DNA from: Pseudopedobacter saltans
Lineage (GTDB): Bacteria > Bacteroidota > Bacteroidia > Chitinophagales > Chitinophagaceae
Reading direction: 5' to 3'
DNA: 7,495 nucleotides
NCBI GenBank assembly: GCA_003241175.1
Contig: QFOI01000170.1
Span: forward strand, 1-7,495
Position numbers and translations under genes: made by a program. The notes below the pieces were generated by a model. It was given only the letters and a program-made list of their open reading frames with translations, did no database searches and was not told the origin of the DNA. Shown in pieces: positions 1-5,869 of the stretch (positions are counted from its first letter, which is position 1; every line of letters begins with the position of its first letter).

Positions 1-99
1 CTGGTAGCCGCGTGTCCTAAGTGCGGCTTTGCCGAACACGGATGCATGCCTGAGTTCCGCCTGCTGCCAGTTTTCCATTTCTTTTGATAGTTTGCTCAT
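1..99 (-). CDS. 5' end of an unidentified gene downstream of traN (partial)
   Basis: An open frame starts at the ATG at 99-97 and runs without a stop to the left edge, giving 33 residues beginning MSKLSKEMENWQQAEL. It is the next gene in the tra direction, 129 nt after the traN stop. There is no signal peptide or membrane segment in the visible part; the N-terminus is charged and polar, so the product is probably cytoplasmic or DNA-associated rather than an exported TraO-type protein. I do not recognise the family from so short a piece. The codons read smoothly and the start fits the operon direction, which is the main reason for calling it a gene. It may be another transfer gene or the first gene of a new unit, since the preceding gap is among the largest in the window. 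Confidence 0.55.
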   Translation of the reverse strand, partial: MSKLSKEMENWQQAELRHASVFGKAALRTRGYQ

Positions 100-129
100 G
101 GTTGAGGTTTGAGATGTGAGGAATGGGGT

Positions 130-178
130 AAATAAGAAGTATTAAGTGATAAGTAATGAGTATTAAGTAATGACTTAT
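130..178. repeat. Heptamer array, left arm (seven 7-bp units)
   Basis: A degenerate tandem array with a 7-bp period lies in the gap between traN and the next gene. Successive units read aagtatt, aagtgat, aagtaat, gagtatt and aagtaat (137-171), flanked by two weaker units. The common core is AGTNA/T spaced by two bases. The same cores occur in reverse orientation at 191-218, so the two arrays form an imperfect inverted pair. Confidence 0.7.
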
Positions 179-190
179 GTATTCATCCCT

Positions 191-218
191 AATTATTTAC
201 TATTCACTATTAACTATT
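191..218. repeat. Heptamer array, right arm, opposite orientation
   Basis: Four 7-bp units (aattatt, tactatt, cactatt, aactatt) end 10 bp before the traN stop codon. Read on the minus strand the cores are AGTTA, AGTGA and AGTAA at exact 7-bp spacing, the same vocabulary as the plus-strand array at 137-171. Together with that array it could fold into an imperfect AT-rich hairpin after traN. No U-tract typical of an intrinsic terminator is evident. Confidence 0.65.
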
Positions 219-228
219 CATTTCTACG

Positions 229-1092
229 TTATAGTTTGGATGCTTGCATCAACACTTTGCCTTTGATTTTGAGTACCATGTGACGGTCTCCGTTTTTCTC
301 AAAAAGTTGTATAACCATGTTCTTGTGGTCAGCAATGGTGAACTTTTTGAACGCCACTATAATTGTCTGTGTGCTGCTGGTAGTTGTAGATATTTTGTTA
401 TCGGGGAAAATAGCCAATGGCTGAAGTTCGAGTTCCTGGTCTGCCGTTCGCTTTAACCGCTTCTGGTCTCTGATATAAAAACGCATGAAGTCAGTGGTAA
501 AATCGATCGGACTTTTATTGCCCAACTCGAAGCGGAAAAAGAGTACGTCCTCTTGGGCATAAATACCTTTTAAAGAAAACTGCATACCATAGGATTTGGT
601 TTTGGGCTTTTTTAGGAACGGTTTTAGCGCAATTATGGCACCCGCAGATTTCTTGAGCTGAGCGTCATTGAGTTTACGGTCTTTCAGGACTGCCTGTGCT
701 TTTTCTGCATTTGCCTGTTTGCCCAAATCAATGGGACGATCATCTGGGTATAAAGAAAAACTTACGTAAAAGGAATGGACTTTTCCGTCGGTTGTCACTA
801 CCGTCAGATTGGTAGGTGCAAAATTTTCAGTCGCAGCCTTTACCCTTAGGATATTGTCAACACCATTGATGGTATTGGCTATAAGATCAGAACTGCCTAA
901 GTCCACACCCCCGGGAGCTATCTTGTCGGGAAATAGGAGCACGGTGGTTTTGCCCGTACCCACCAAAAGCGAGTATTGAGTACCGTATGCTTCCGGTTTT
1001 ATTTGTTCCAGTGCAGGTAATTGTGCGAAAATGGGTATGCAAACCCACATGGTTAACAGGACAAAGAAGGTTTTGATTATGTTTTGTTTCAT
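229..1092 (-). CDS. traN: TraN, conjugative transposon protein (DUF4138, VirB9-like)
   Basis: A 287-residue exported protein of the Bacteroidota TraN family, thought to be the VirB9-like periplasmic or outer-membrane partner of TraM in the transfer core complex. Residues 1-24 are a signal peptide (hydrophobic stretch, then IFA-Q). There is no lipobox cysteine. The N-terminal beta domain has the family pattern K-T-T-x-L-L-F-P near 48-55, followed by V-D-L-G-S-S-D-L-I-A (63-72) and the G-V-D-N-I-L-R-V-K-A stretch (77-86). The C-terminal domain carries G-I-Y-x-x-E-D-V-L-F-F (176-186), then D-F-x-R-F-x-I-x-D and the K-R-T-A-D-Q-E run (214-220). Length is normal for the family. It starts 56 nt after traM stops, in the conserved M-N order. 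The VirB9 role is inferred from position and fold analogy. Confidence 0.93.
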   Translation of the reverse strand: MKQNIIKTFFVLLTMWVCIPIFAQLPALEQIKPEAYGTQYSLLVGTGKTTVLLFPDKIAPGGVDLGSSDLIANTINGVDNILRVKAATENFAPTNLTVVTTDGKVHSFYVSFSLYPDDRPIDLGKQANAEKAQAVLKDRKLNDAQLKKSAGAIIALKPFLKKPKTKSYGMQFSLKGIYAQEDVLFFRFELGNKSPIDFTTDFMRFYIRDQKRLKRTADQELELQPLAIFPDNKISTTTSSTQTIIVAFKKFTIADHKNMVIQLFEKNGDRHMVLKIKGKVLMQASKL

Positions 1093-1148
1093 GATTTCAG
1101 TTTTTAGGAATGAGTTAAAGGGTTGGAGGCGGGGAAATAGGGATACGA

Positions 1149-2375
1149 TTAGTTCTTTTGTTGTCTGTCTACCAATAGTACCGGATAACCCGCACGCACA
1201 GTGGCTTTGACGAGTTTAACCTTTTTGCTAAGCAGGCTCTTGGCCGTCTGCATGGCCGCACCAGCTGCCTGCGCTCCAATTCCTGGGTCGAGCGTCATCA
1301 GGTTCATGGACTGAACGCCTTGGTCTATTCCTTCCTTCGTTACATCTCGGGTAATGGCTCCGGGGATTCTGATACCTTCCTGCCCGTCCATGTCGTATAC
1401 CACAAGTGTAACCGGAAACAGCCTGTCGCCACTTCGGATAGAACTCACCGTAATTTTCAACCGTTCCCCACTTAGATCACAAGTGCCAAACACAAATGCC
1501 CCCTTTGCTATCGTCCGGGCAGCCACTAAAATATCTGAGGTCAAACGCAGCTTAACAGTAGCTCCACTAGTCAAGGTCTGCGTCTCATGGACTTGTGCTT
1601 CAATGGCGGTGTTGTTGGAATATCCGGTATCCCGAGTTTCCGACAAACCATAGAACCCTATGTTTCTTTTAGGGTAAATGCCGTTCATTGGTTTGGCTAT
1701 TAATTCCTCCGAATTGTTCGCAATGGAATACACCAATCCTTTGTTTTTAAGGCTTTCCTGTGCTAACCGCTCTTTTACCGCCTCCGGGTGTTGGACATCC
1801 ATGATCTTGTTCAGTACCGCACCAATCTGTTCCATCTGCGGGTCGGGCTGTTTGTTTTGCATACTGTTCATCTGGCGCATCTGCTCCTGCACGTTCTGCA
1901 ACTGTTCCTTTAACTGGCGGTTCTCCACGCTTTCATAACGGGTGGGTGTACTATAGTTCTCCGTTTTGGATTGCTCTAGCGTGCGTTGTAGTGAGGCTAA
2001 CCGTTCATTGACTTTTTGCTCGTTGGGATCGGTATAAGTAGTGCCGGTTCTGCCCATTGGACTGCGGCTTGTCAACCCCTCAGAGGTATCTGTCTGGAGG
2101 TTTTCCAGACTATAGGGGTCCGATTTTTTCAATTCGTCAAATCCGTTGGAATCCTTTAATGCCTGAGCATAGAGGGACATCTTGTCCTCAGGTTCTTTGT
2201 CCACCAGCGCTTCGGGAAGCAAGGTATTGAGTCCCTTGTTTTGAGCTACAGGGGATGCGCTGCCTTTACCTCCGCCCAGGGCGAAGAAGAACAAAGTCAG
2301 GCAGGGAATGACGATAATGGGAAGGACAAGGTAAAACTTATACTTCCGCTGCTGTTGTAAAGAGATTGTATGCAT
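1149..2375 (-). CDS. traM: TraM, conjugative transposon protein (VirB10/TrbI-like)
   Basis: A 408-residue bitopic protein of the Bacteroidota TraM family, the VirB10 counterpart that spans inner membrane and periplasm in the mating channel. A short basic cytoplasmic tail (1-13) is followed by one membrane segment (about 14-34). Next comes a low-complexity region containing the family-typical L-P-E-A (53-56) and E-D-K-M-S-L-Y-A (63-70). A Gln/Glu-rich coiled coil lies at about 118-172. The C-terminal TrbI-like beta domain (about 258-404) starts at T-S-G-A-T-V-K-L-R-L and includes V-V-Y-D-M-D-G-Q-E-G (325-334) and the R-D-V-T-K-E-G-I-D-Q-G-V-Q-S-M run (343-357). The ATG at 2375 lies 28 nt after the upstream gene. 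Length and order are typical. Confidence 0.95.
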   Translation of the reverse strand: MHTISLQQQRKYKFYLVLPIIVIPCLTLFFFALGGGKGSASPVAQNKGLNTLLPEALVDKEPEDKMSLYAQALKDSNGFDELKKSDPYSLENLQTDTSEGLTSRSPMGRTGTTYTDPNEQKVNERLASLQRTLEQSKTENYSTPTRYESVENRQLKEQLQNVQEQMRQMNSMQNKQPDPQMEQIGAVLNKIMDVQHPEAVKERLAQESLKNKGLVYSIANNSEELIAKPMNGIYPKRNIGFYGLSETRDTGYSNNTAIEAQVHETQTLTSGATVKLRLTSDILVAARTIAKGAFVFGTCDLSGERLKITVSSIRSGDRLFPVTLVVYDMDGQEGIRIPGAITRDVTKEGIDQGVQSMNLMTLDPGIGAQAAGAAMQTAKSLLSKKVKLVKATVRAGYPVLLVDRQQKN

Positions 2376-2403
2376 GTATAGTATGTTTTAATGTGAGTGA
2401 ATA

Positions 2404-2772
2404 TTATAGTTTGTGCCTGCCACTATCCATTATGGGAGGAGGCATGTTTTTGGGATTGGGAGGCTGTAAGGTTTGGAACAACTGTTTTTCTTGCAACAAT
2501 AGCTTTGTAGGTATCGTCGGAACGGTTACGGCCTTACCATCAAAATGCTGGTTTGTCAAAAAGCAAAAAGAGAGAGTCAGCAATCCTGTAAAACCAATGC
2601 TGAAGAGTATAAGAAACTTCTTTTGCTGTTTTCTTTCCCAATGTTTGGTTTTACCATTCAGCCTTTGGGCAAGACGGTTTTTACATTGTTCCCATTTTTC
2701 CCTGACGGGTATTTTATTGGGCACAAACTTTTTCAGGTTCCTTGTTCCGTGTATGTTCTTGATAACTGCCAT
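2404..2772 (-). CDS. Small single-pass membrane protein in the TraL position
   Basis: A 122-residue protein between traK and traM, where this class of operon has a small TraL-type membrane protein. The first 50 residues are strongly basic and look cytoplasmic. One membrane segment spans about 53-73 (L-I-L-F-S-I-G-F-T-G-L-L-T-L). A short periplasmic tail ends in a proline-rich stretch, P-P-N-P-K-N-M-P-P-P (103-112). Homologues at this position are, as I recall, often left hypothetical or given the uninformative name 'nitrogen regulatory IIA protein'; nothing here resembles a PTS IIA domain. It begins 11 nt after the traK stop, consistent with translational coupling. A role as an accessory inner-membrane subunit is inferred from position only. 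Confidence 0.85.
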   Translation of the reverse strand: MAVIKNIHGTRNLKKFVPNKIPVREKWEQCKNRLAQRLNGKTKHWERKQQKKFLILFSIGFTGLLTLSFCFLTNQHFDGKAVTVPTIPTKLLLQEKQLFQTLQPPNPKNMPPPIMDSGRHKL

Positions 2773-2783
2773 TGTTTATTTTT

Positions 2784-3401
2784 TTAGCGTTTGGAAATGG
2801 ATAGGTCTGTATTGTCGAGGGTTTGCCAGCGTTCTATCAAAAATCCGTGCGGGTTGTTATCGGTCTGGGAACTTTCCCGTAGATAGCCTTCGGTAATAAT
2901 TCTTCGGACTACTTTACTCGTCGGACGCGTGATGGTTTGCCTGCCATAGTACCGGAAATAGTACGGATCCACGTTAAGGTCCAGTGCAATACTGTCGTCC
3001 TGTATCCGCTCGGTAACATTGCCCGCCACAACATTGGCGTAAAACCCCGATTCCTTTAGGTTGTCGTACTGTCTTTTGGCGGTTCCGTCTGCCAGATACA
3101 GTGCTTTGATAAGTGACTGTTCGTTGGCTTTCTCGTCCGGATCCAAAGTGAAAAAATGGTGGTGGAACATGCGAACATGGTCCCTTAGTTCCACGGCGAT
3201 ATTTTCTTTTCGCTCCGTTGCCACGGCATCCAACAGCTTACCGTTACTGATGACATAGACTTTACCCTGAACCGCTCGCACTTCCCGGTAACTGGCATAG
3301 ACGGCATAACAGGCAACGGTTGCAGCGCTGCATACTACTACGAAAGTGAATAGTTTTAAGTGCCTGAAGGCGGACTCTATATTTTTTAGTTGATGGAACA
3401 T
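2784..3401 (-). CDS. traK: TraK, conjugative transposon protein (VirB8-like)
   Basis: A 205-residue bitopic protein of the Bacteroidota TraK family, with the topology of VirB8: short cytoplasmic tail, one membrane helix (about 17-36) and a periplasmic domain. The N-terminus I-x-S-A-F-R-H-L-K (9-16) is family-typical, as are D-H-V-x-M-F-H-H-x-F-F-T-L-D-P-D-E (74-90) and D-P-Y-Y-F-R-Y-Y-G-x-Q-T-I-T-R-P (145-160). The motif near the end, N-P-H-G-F-L-I-E-R-W (183-192), also matches the family. It probably nucleates assembly by contacting TraM, TraN and TraJ. The start at 3401 gives the expected N-terminus. It follows the 124-nt gap after traJ, the largest gap inside the cluster, which carries two heptamer arrays. 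Confidence 0.95.
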   Translation of the reverse strand: MFHQLKNIESAFRHLKLFTFVVVCSAATVACYAVYASYREVRAVQGKVYVISNGKLLDAVATERKENIAVELRDHVRMFHHHFFTLDPDEKANEQSLIKALYLADGTAKRQYDNLKESGFYANVVAGNVTERIQDDSIALDLNVDPYYFRYYGRQTITRPTSKVVRRIITEGYLRESSQTDNNPHGFLIERWQTLDNTDLSISKR

Positions 3402-3414
3402 TTTTTATAGTTGT

Positions 3415-3442
3415 AAGTGATGAGTTATAAGTTATAAGTAAT
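3415..3442. repeat. Heptamer array in the 5' leader of traK
   Basis: Four 7-bp units, aagtgat, gagttat, aagttat and aagtaat, lie 13-41 bp upstream of the traK ATG. The cores AGTGA, AGTTA, AGTTA and AGTAA are at exact 7-bp spacing and match those in the arrays after traN. The array would lie in the leader of traK if transcription starts upstream. Confidence 0.7.
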
Positions 3443-3509
3443 AGGTGTGAAACTTAAAAGAGACGTGAAATGCAAAATGCGAGGTGAAAATGTATTTTAC
3501 ATTCTCAAA

Positions 3510-3530
3510 TGTCAACTGTCCATTGTCAAC
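3510..3530. repeat. Three-unit heptamer array overlapping the traJ stop
   Basis: The units tgtcaac, tgtccat and tgtcaac are contiguous with a 7-bp period (minus strand: gttgaca, atggaca, gttgaca). The traJ stop codon (3526-3528) lies inside the last unit, so the array supplies the end of the reading frame. The core differs from the AGTNA arrays but the period is the same. Confidence 0.65.
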
Positions 3531-4506
3531 TTCTTTTCATTCCGGGAATAAGCCTGGTTGCTTTATTGAGTAAGATGTCCTGTCCTCCGGCACCGGGTTG
3601 TACGATATAGGCCGATACACTGGGAACCGTCGTGTAACCGATGATGGAAATGACCAGAAAAACCATATAAGCCACCATACTTACGTGACCATCCGTCATC
3701 ATCAGTTCAAGGACTTTTGCCGAGATAGCACCAAATATATTGGCAACGGGCAGCCACATATATACGTGGATATATCTGGCGAACCAGTGTTCGAGTGTAT
3801 GGTGCAATCCACCAAAAACACTGATGCCCAAAACAATGGGACCAATAATGGCCAACACCAACAAATAAAAGGTACGTATTGTATCGATTGCCAGTCCGGC
3901 TGCCATATACACGATCTGCAAGAGTTCATTGATAGCTTCCTTGACTTTGTTTTTCCAGTCAAAGAACTGAGAAATACTGCCCAGGAATCCGGTACTTTCT
4001 CCGTTGTCGTCGGGTTGTTCGTACTGACTATAAGAATCTGTATTACCAGTACCTGCGGTAGCCGTTTCGGGTTGGTTCATGATTTCGTCTTCCTGTTTTT
4101 TCATGAAATGTTCGATGGCCTTGTGACTATCCTTGGCCATGTCGGCGGTGGCACTCGTTATGGGTTTCAGTACGCCGTTCATGGTATAGATGAGCGACGG
4201 GAAAAGGATGATGGCAAGTCCAATGGCAAAGGGCCGCATCAGCGGATAAAAGTCGATGGGTTCCGCACGGGCAATATGTCCCCATACTTTCATTCCAATA
4301 AAGAACAAGGCTCCTAGGCCCGCGATGGCACGTCCCACGCCGATCATTTTACTGCATAGTGGCATCATCTCGTCAAAGAGGTTGGATAAGGTCTGGTGCA
4401 GACTATAAATATTGTCGCCGGTATCCTGTGCACAGGCAATAGTAGGCATTAGAAAAACTGTGCATAGTCCTAATAGAATATATAAAATGGGTTTTCGTTT
4501 CATCAT
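3526..4506 (-). CDS. traJ: TraJ, conjugative transposon protein (VirB6/TrbL-like)
   Basis: A 326-residue polytopic inner-membrane protein of the Bacteroidota TraJ family, counterpart of VirB6/TrbL, which forms the membrane platform of the channel. Residues 1-27 form a signal-like hydrophobic segment ending in ACA-Q. Membrane segments follow at about 58-76, 91-112, 196-232 (probably two passes), 250-266 and 277-300. Between them is a hydrophilic loop (about 113-195). Family-typical features are G-R-A-I-A-G-L-G-A-L-F-F-I (58-70), the I-D-F-Y-P-L-x-R-P-F-A-I-G stretch (84-96), I-G-P-I-V-L-G-I-S-V-F (221-231) and T-V-P-S-V-S-A-Y-I-V (293-302). Two in-frame ATGs stand side by side at 4506 and 4503, only 2 nt after the upstream stop, suggesting coupled translation. 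Its last codons run into a heptamer array. Confidence 0.95.
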   Translation of the reverse strand: MMKRKPILYILLGLCTVFLMPTIACAQDTGDNIYSLHQTLSNLFDEMMPLCSKMIGVGRAIAGLGALFFIGMKVWGHIARAEPIDFYPLMRPFAIGLAIILFPSLIYTMNGVLKPITSATADMAKDSHKAIEHFMKKQEDEIMNQPETATAGTGNTDSYSQYEQPDDNGESTGFLGSISQFFDWKNKVKEAINELLQIVYMAAGLAIDTIRTFYLLVLAIIGPIVLGISVFGGLHHTLEHWFARYIHVYMWLPVANIFGAISAKVLELMMTDGHVSMVAYMVFLVISIIGYTTVPSVSAYIVQPGAGGQDILLNKATRLIPGMKRS

Positions 4507-4508
4507 AT

Positions 4509-5144
4509 TTAGTTTGAGGTTTCAGAAATGTTTTTTTGTGCTGTAAAGTCTGCCTGTAACGATTGTCGTTGAACCAATATGCCGTTGGCTCGTCTGTTGA
4601 AACTGCGTAGTGCACTGAGTTTGGACGCCATGTCATTATAAATACGGTCTATTTCCGTGAGGCGCTCGTCATCACTCATTCTTGTCTGTCCCGCAGTCAG
4701 CACCATGGCTAATGCATCTAAATTGGATACACTGCCATTCACAATCTTGCCAAAGACCCCGCTGGCGTAATCCAGCTCTGAAGCTTTCAACAGTTGACTG
4801 CTTTTAAAATGGGACAGTGCCGCTTTGTATTCCGATACTATTTTCACTTCGTCAGAAATGATGTCTGCCACATGCACATAGTTTTTAACAGTTGGGCTAA
4901 CAGCCAACAATCCGTCCAAAAAAACCTGATGGAGACTATAGTTGCCAGAGGTTAGGTCTTTGACTTTGTTGTAACCATTTTCCAAAATGGTGTAAGTGTT
5001 GTACATGTTTTGGAGGGTTTGCTTCATTTGCGCCAGCTTGTCGATATCCAAAGCCAGCATCTCCAGTTCCTGTGCCTGACCATGGCTTTGATGCGGAAGC
5101 GTCAAGCCTATGAGGCCGATGAAAAGAACAAGTAAATATTTCAT
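4509..5144 (-). CDS. Secreted TraI-related conjugal transfer protein (second of tandem pair)
   Basis: A 211-residue exported, mainly helical protein just upstream of traJ. Residues 1-23 are a signal peptide (MKYLLVLFIGLIGLTLP..., then HGQ-AQ). A heptad-like helical region follows (about 26-62: A-L-D-I-D-K-L-A-Q-M-K), then the family block G-N-Y-S-L-H-Q-V-F-L-D-G-L-L (67-80) leading to S-P-T-V-K-N-Y (83-89). The C-terminal block begins M-S-D-D-E-R-L-T-E-I-D-R-I-Y (156-169). I recall homologues at this position being labelled 'TerB family tellurite resistance protein'; the context and secreted helical build argue against a tellurite function. It lies between VirB4-like and VirB6-like genes, the VirB5/TrbJ slot, so a periplasmic or pilus role is inferred. 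The stop is 2 nt before traJ. Confidence 0.9.
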   Translation of the reverse strand: MKYLLVLFIGLIGLTLPHQSHGQAQELEMLALDIDKLAQMKQTLQNMYNTYTILENGYNKVKDLTSGNYSLHQVFLDGLLAVSPTVKNYVHVADIISDEVKIVSEYKAALSHFKSSQLLKASELDYASGVFGKIVNGSVSNLDALAMVLTAGQTRMSDDERLTEIDRIYNDMASKLSALRSFNRRANGILVQRQSLQADFTAQKNISETSN

Positions 5145-5152
5145 GCTTTTTT

Positions 5153-5173
5153 AATTATGAATTATGAATTATG
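5153..5173. repeat. Perfect 3 x 7-bp array between the tandem paralogues
   Basis: Three identical copies of aattatg stand head to tail in the 51-nt gap between the two related 211-aa genes, 8 bp upstream of the downstream gene's ATG. The period is the same 7 bp as in the other arrays, but the unit is different and the copies are exact. Confidence 0.75.
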
Positions 5174-5195
5174 AGATAGGAATCATTTCTCATTT

Positions 5196-5831
5196 TTATG
5201 GTATCCCGTACAGTTGACGAAATTTGGAAGCATTGTTTTTCTGGTTAATTCGTCCAGCAACTATAGTATTTACGCGTTTATTTATATTAGAAAGCGACCA
5301 AAATTTCCCTAAAACCCTTTTGTACACCGCGTCTATTCTTTTGATGCGCTCGTCATCGGTCAGTTGGTATTTTCCGTCTGTGAGTAGGTTGTTCAGTTCC
5401 TCCATATCTTTTCTGGTTGCAGTCATAACATTAGAAACAAGTGTTTTGAGTGAGTGCTTTTCTTTGATCGACAGCATATCTGTACTAGAAGTAAGGTTAT
5501 TTGTTGCAGTTTGCAATATTCCCATTTTGGTGTAGATATCAACTATCTGACCGGCAAGTGGATATTTTTTGATATTTGGATTGACCTGTAACAGGGAACT
5601 ATAAAATAGACTATGCAAATCGAATTCACCATTTTTTAGGGAATGCGTCAAATCCAATCCGTCATGCGCGATGGTGAGTCCTTTGTCTAAATAGTCACAG
5701 TATGTTTTTAGTAGGCTGATCTGTGCCAGATTGTTGGAGATCATTTTTTTATCTTGATTACCGAACAATTGGGCATGGGAGTTTGGTGATAAAAGGAATA
5801 GTGCGAAAAAGAACAACGATACTTGTTTCAT
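5196..5831 (-). CDS. Secreted TraI-related conjugal transfer protein (first of tandem pair)
   Basis: A 211-residue exported protein with a signal peptide at 1-20 (ending SHA-Q). It is related to the next gene: G-E-F-D-L-H-S-L-F-Y-S-S-L-L at 68-81 aligns with that gene's G-N-Y-S-L-H block, followed by N-P-N-I-K-K-Y (84-90). The C-terminal L-T-D-D-E-R-I-K-R-I-D-A-V-Y (157-170) and N-I-N-K-R-V-N-T-I (182-190) match its C-terminal block. It ends L-Y-G-I-P, like the Y-Y-G-L end of TraI. By eye the gene is more AT-rich than its neighbours and richer in Lys and Asn. Family members here are normally annotated as hypothetical. The likely role is periplasmic, in the VirB5-equivalent slot, inferred from order. 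The ATG at 5831 overlaps a 14-bp palindrome. Confidence 0.88.
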   Translation of the reverse strand: MKQVSLFFFALFLLSPNSHAQLFGNQDKKMISNNLAQISLLKTYCDYLDKGLTIAHDGLDLTHSLKNGEFDLHSLFYSSLLQVNPNIKKYPLAGQIVDIYTKMGILQTATNNLTSSTDMLSIKEKHSLKTLVSNVMTATRKDMEELNNLLTDGKYQLTDDERIKRIDAVYKRVLGKFWSLSNINKRVNTIVAGRINQKNNASKFRQLYGIP

Positions 5832-5844
5832 AAAACATGTTTTA
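5831..5844. other. 14-bp perfect palindrome at a start codon
   Basis: TAAAACATGTTTTA is perfectly self-complementary. Its left end overlaps the start codon (5831-5829, minus strand) of the first tandem gene, so it covers the position where a ribosome or repressor would act. It could equally be an AT-rich coincidence. It also places an out-of-frame ATG just before the true start. Confidence 0.4.
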
Positions 5845-5869
5845 AGAAATTAGAAAATGGGGAATGGAA

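Noticed and set aside
2366..2896. Plus-strand open frame of 176 codons across the TraL-position gene and the end of traK
   Set aside because: It overlaps two conserved genes on the other strand, shows Cys/Phe-rich antisense-type composition and has no recognisable motif.
3449..3476. Possible Bacteroidota promoter upstream of traK (TTTG and TAAGTTTC on the minus strand)
   Set aside because: The -7 element differs from TANNTTTG at one base and the spacer is 16 rather than about 19 bp. In AT-rich sequence this is not convincing.
3510..3530. TTGACA-like hexamers as a sigma-70 -35 box
   Set aside because: They are units of the 7-bp array, no matching -10 is placed correctly, and Bacteroidota housekeeping promoters do not use TTGACA.
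3598..4317. Plus-strand open frame of 239 codons opposite traJ
   Set aside because: It is antisense to a strongly conserved TraJ. Its product is rich in His, Gly and Cys, with no domain pattern, and its length follows from the codon use of traJ.
4403..4636. Minus-strand 77-codon frame between the second TraI-like gene and traJ
   Set aside because: It is a frame-shifted reading of two well-supported genes. The real stop and start are 2 nt apart in the other frames.
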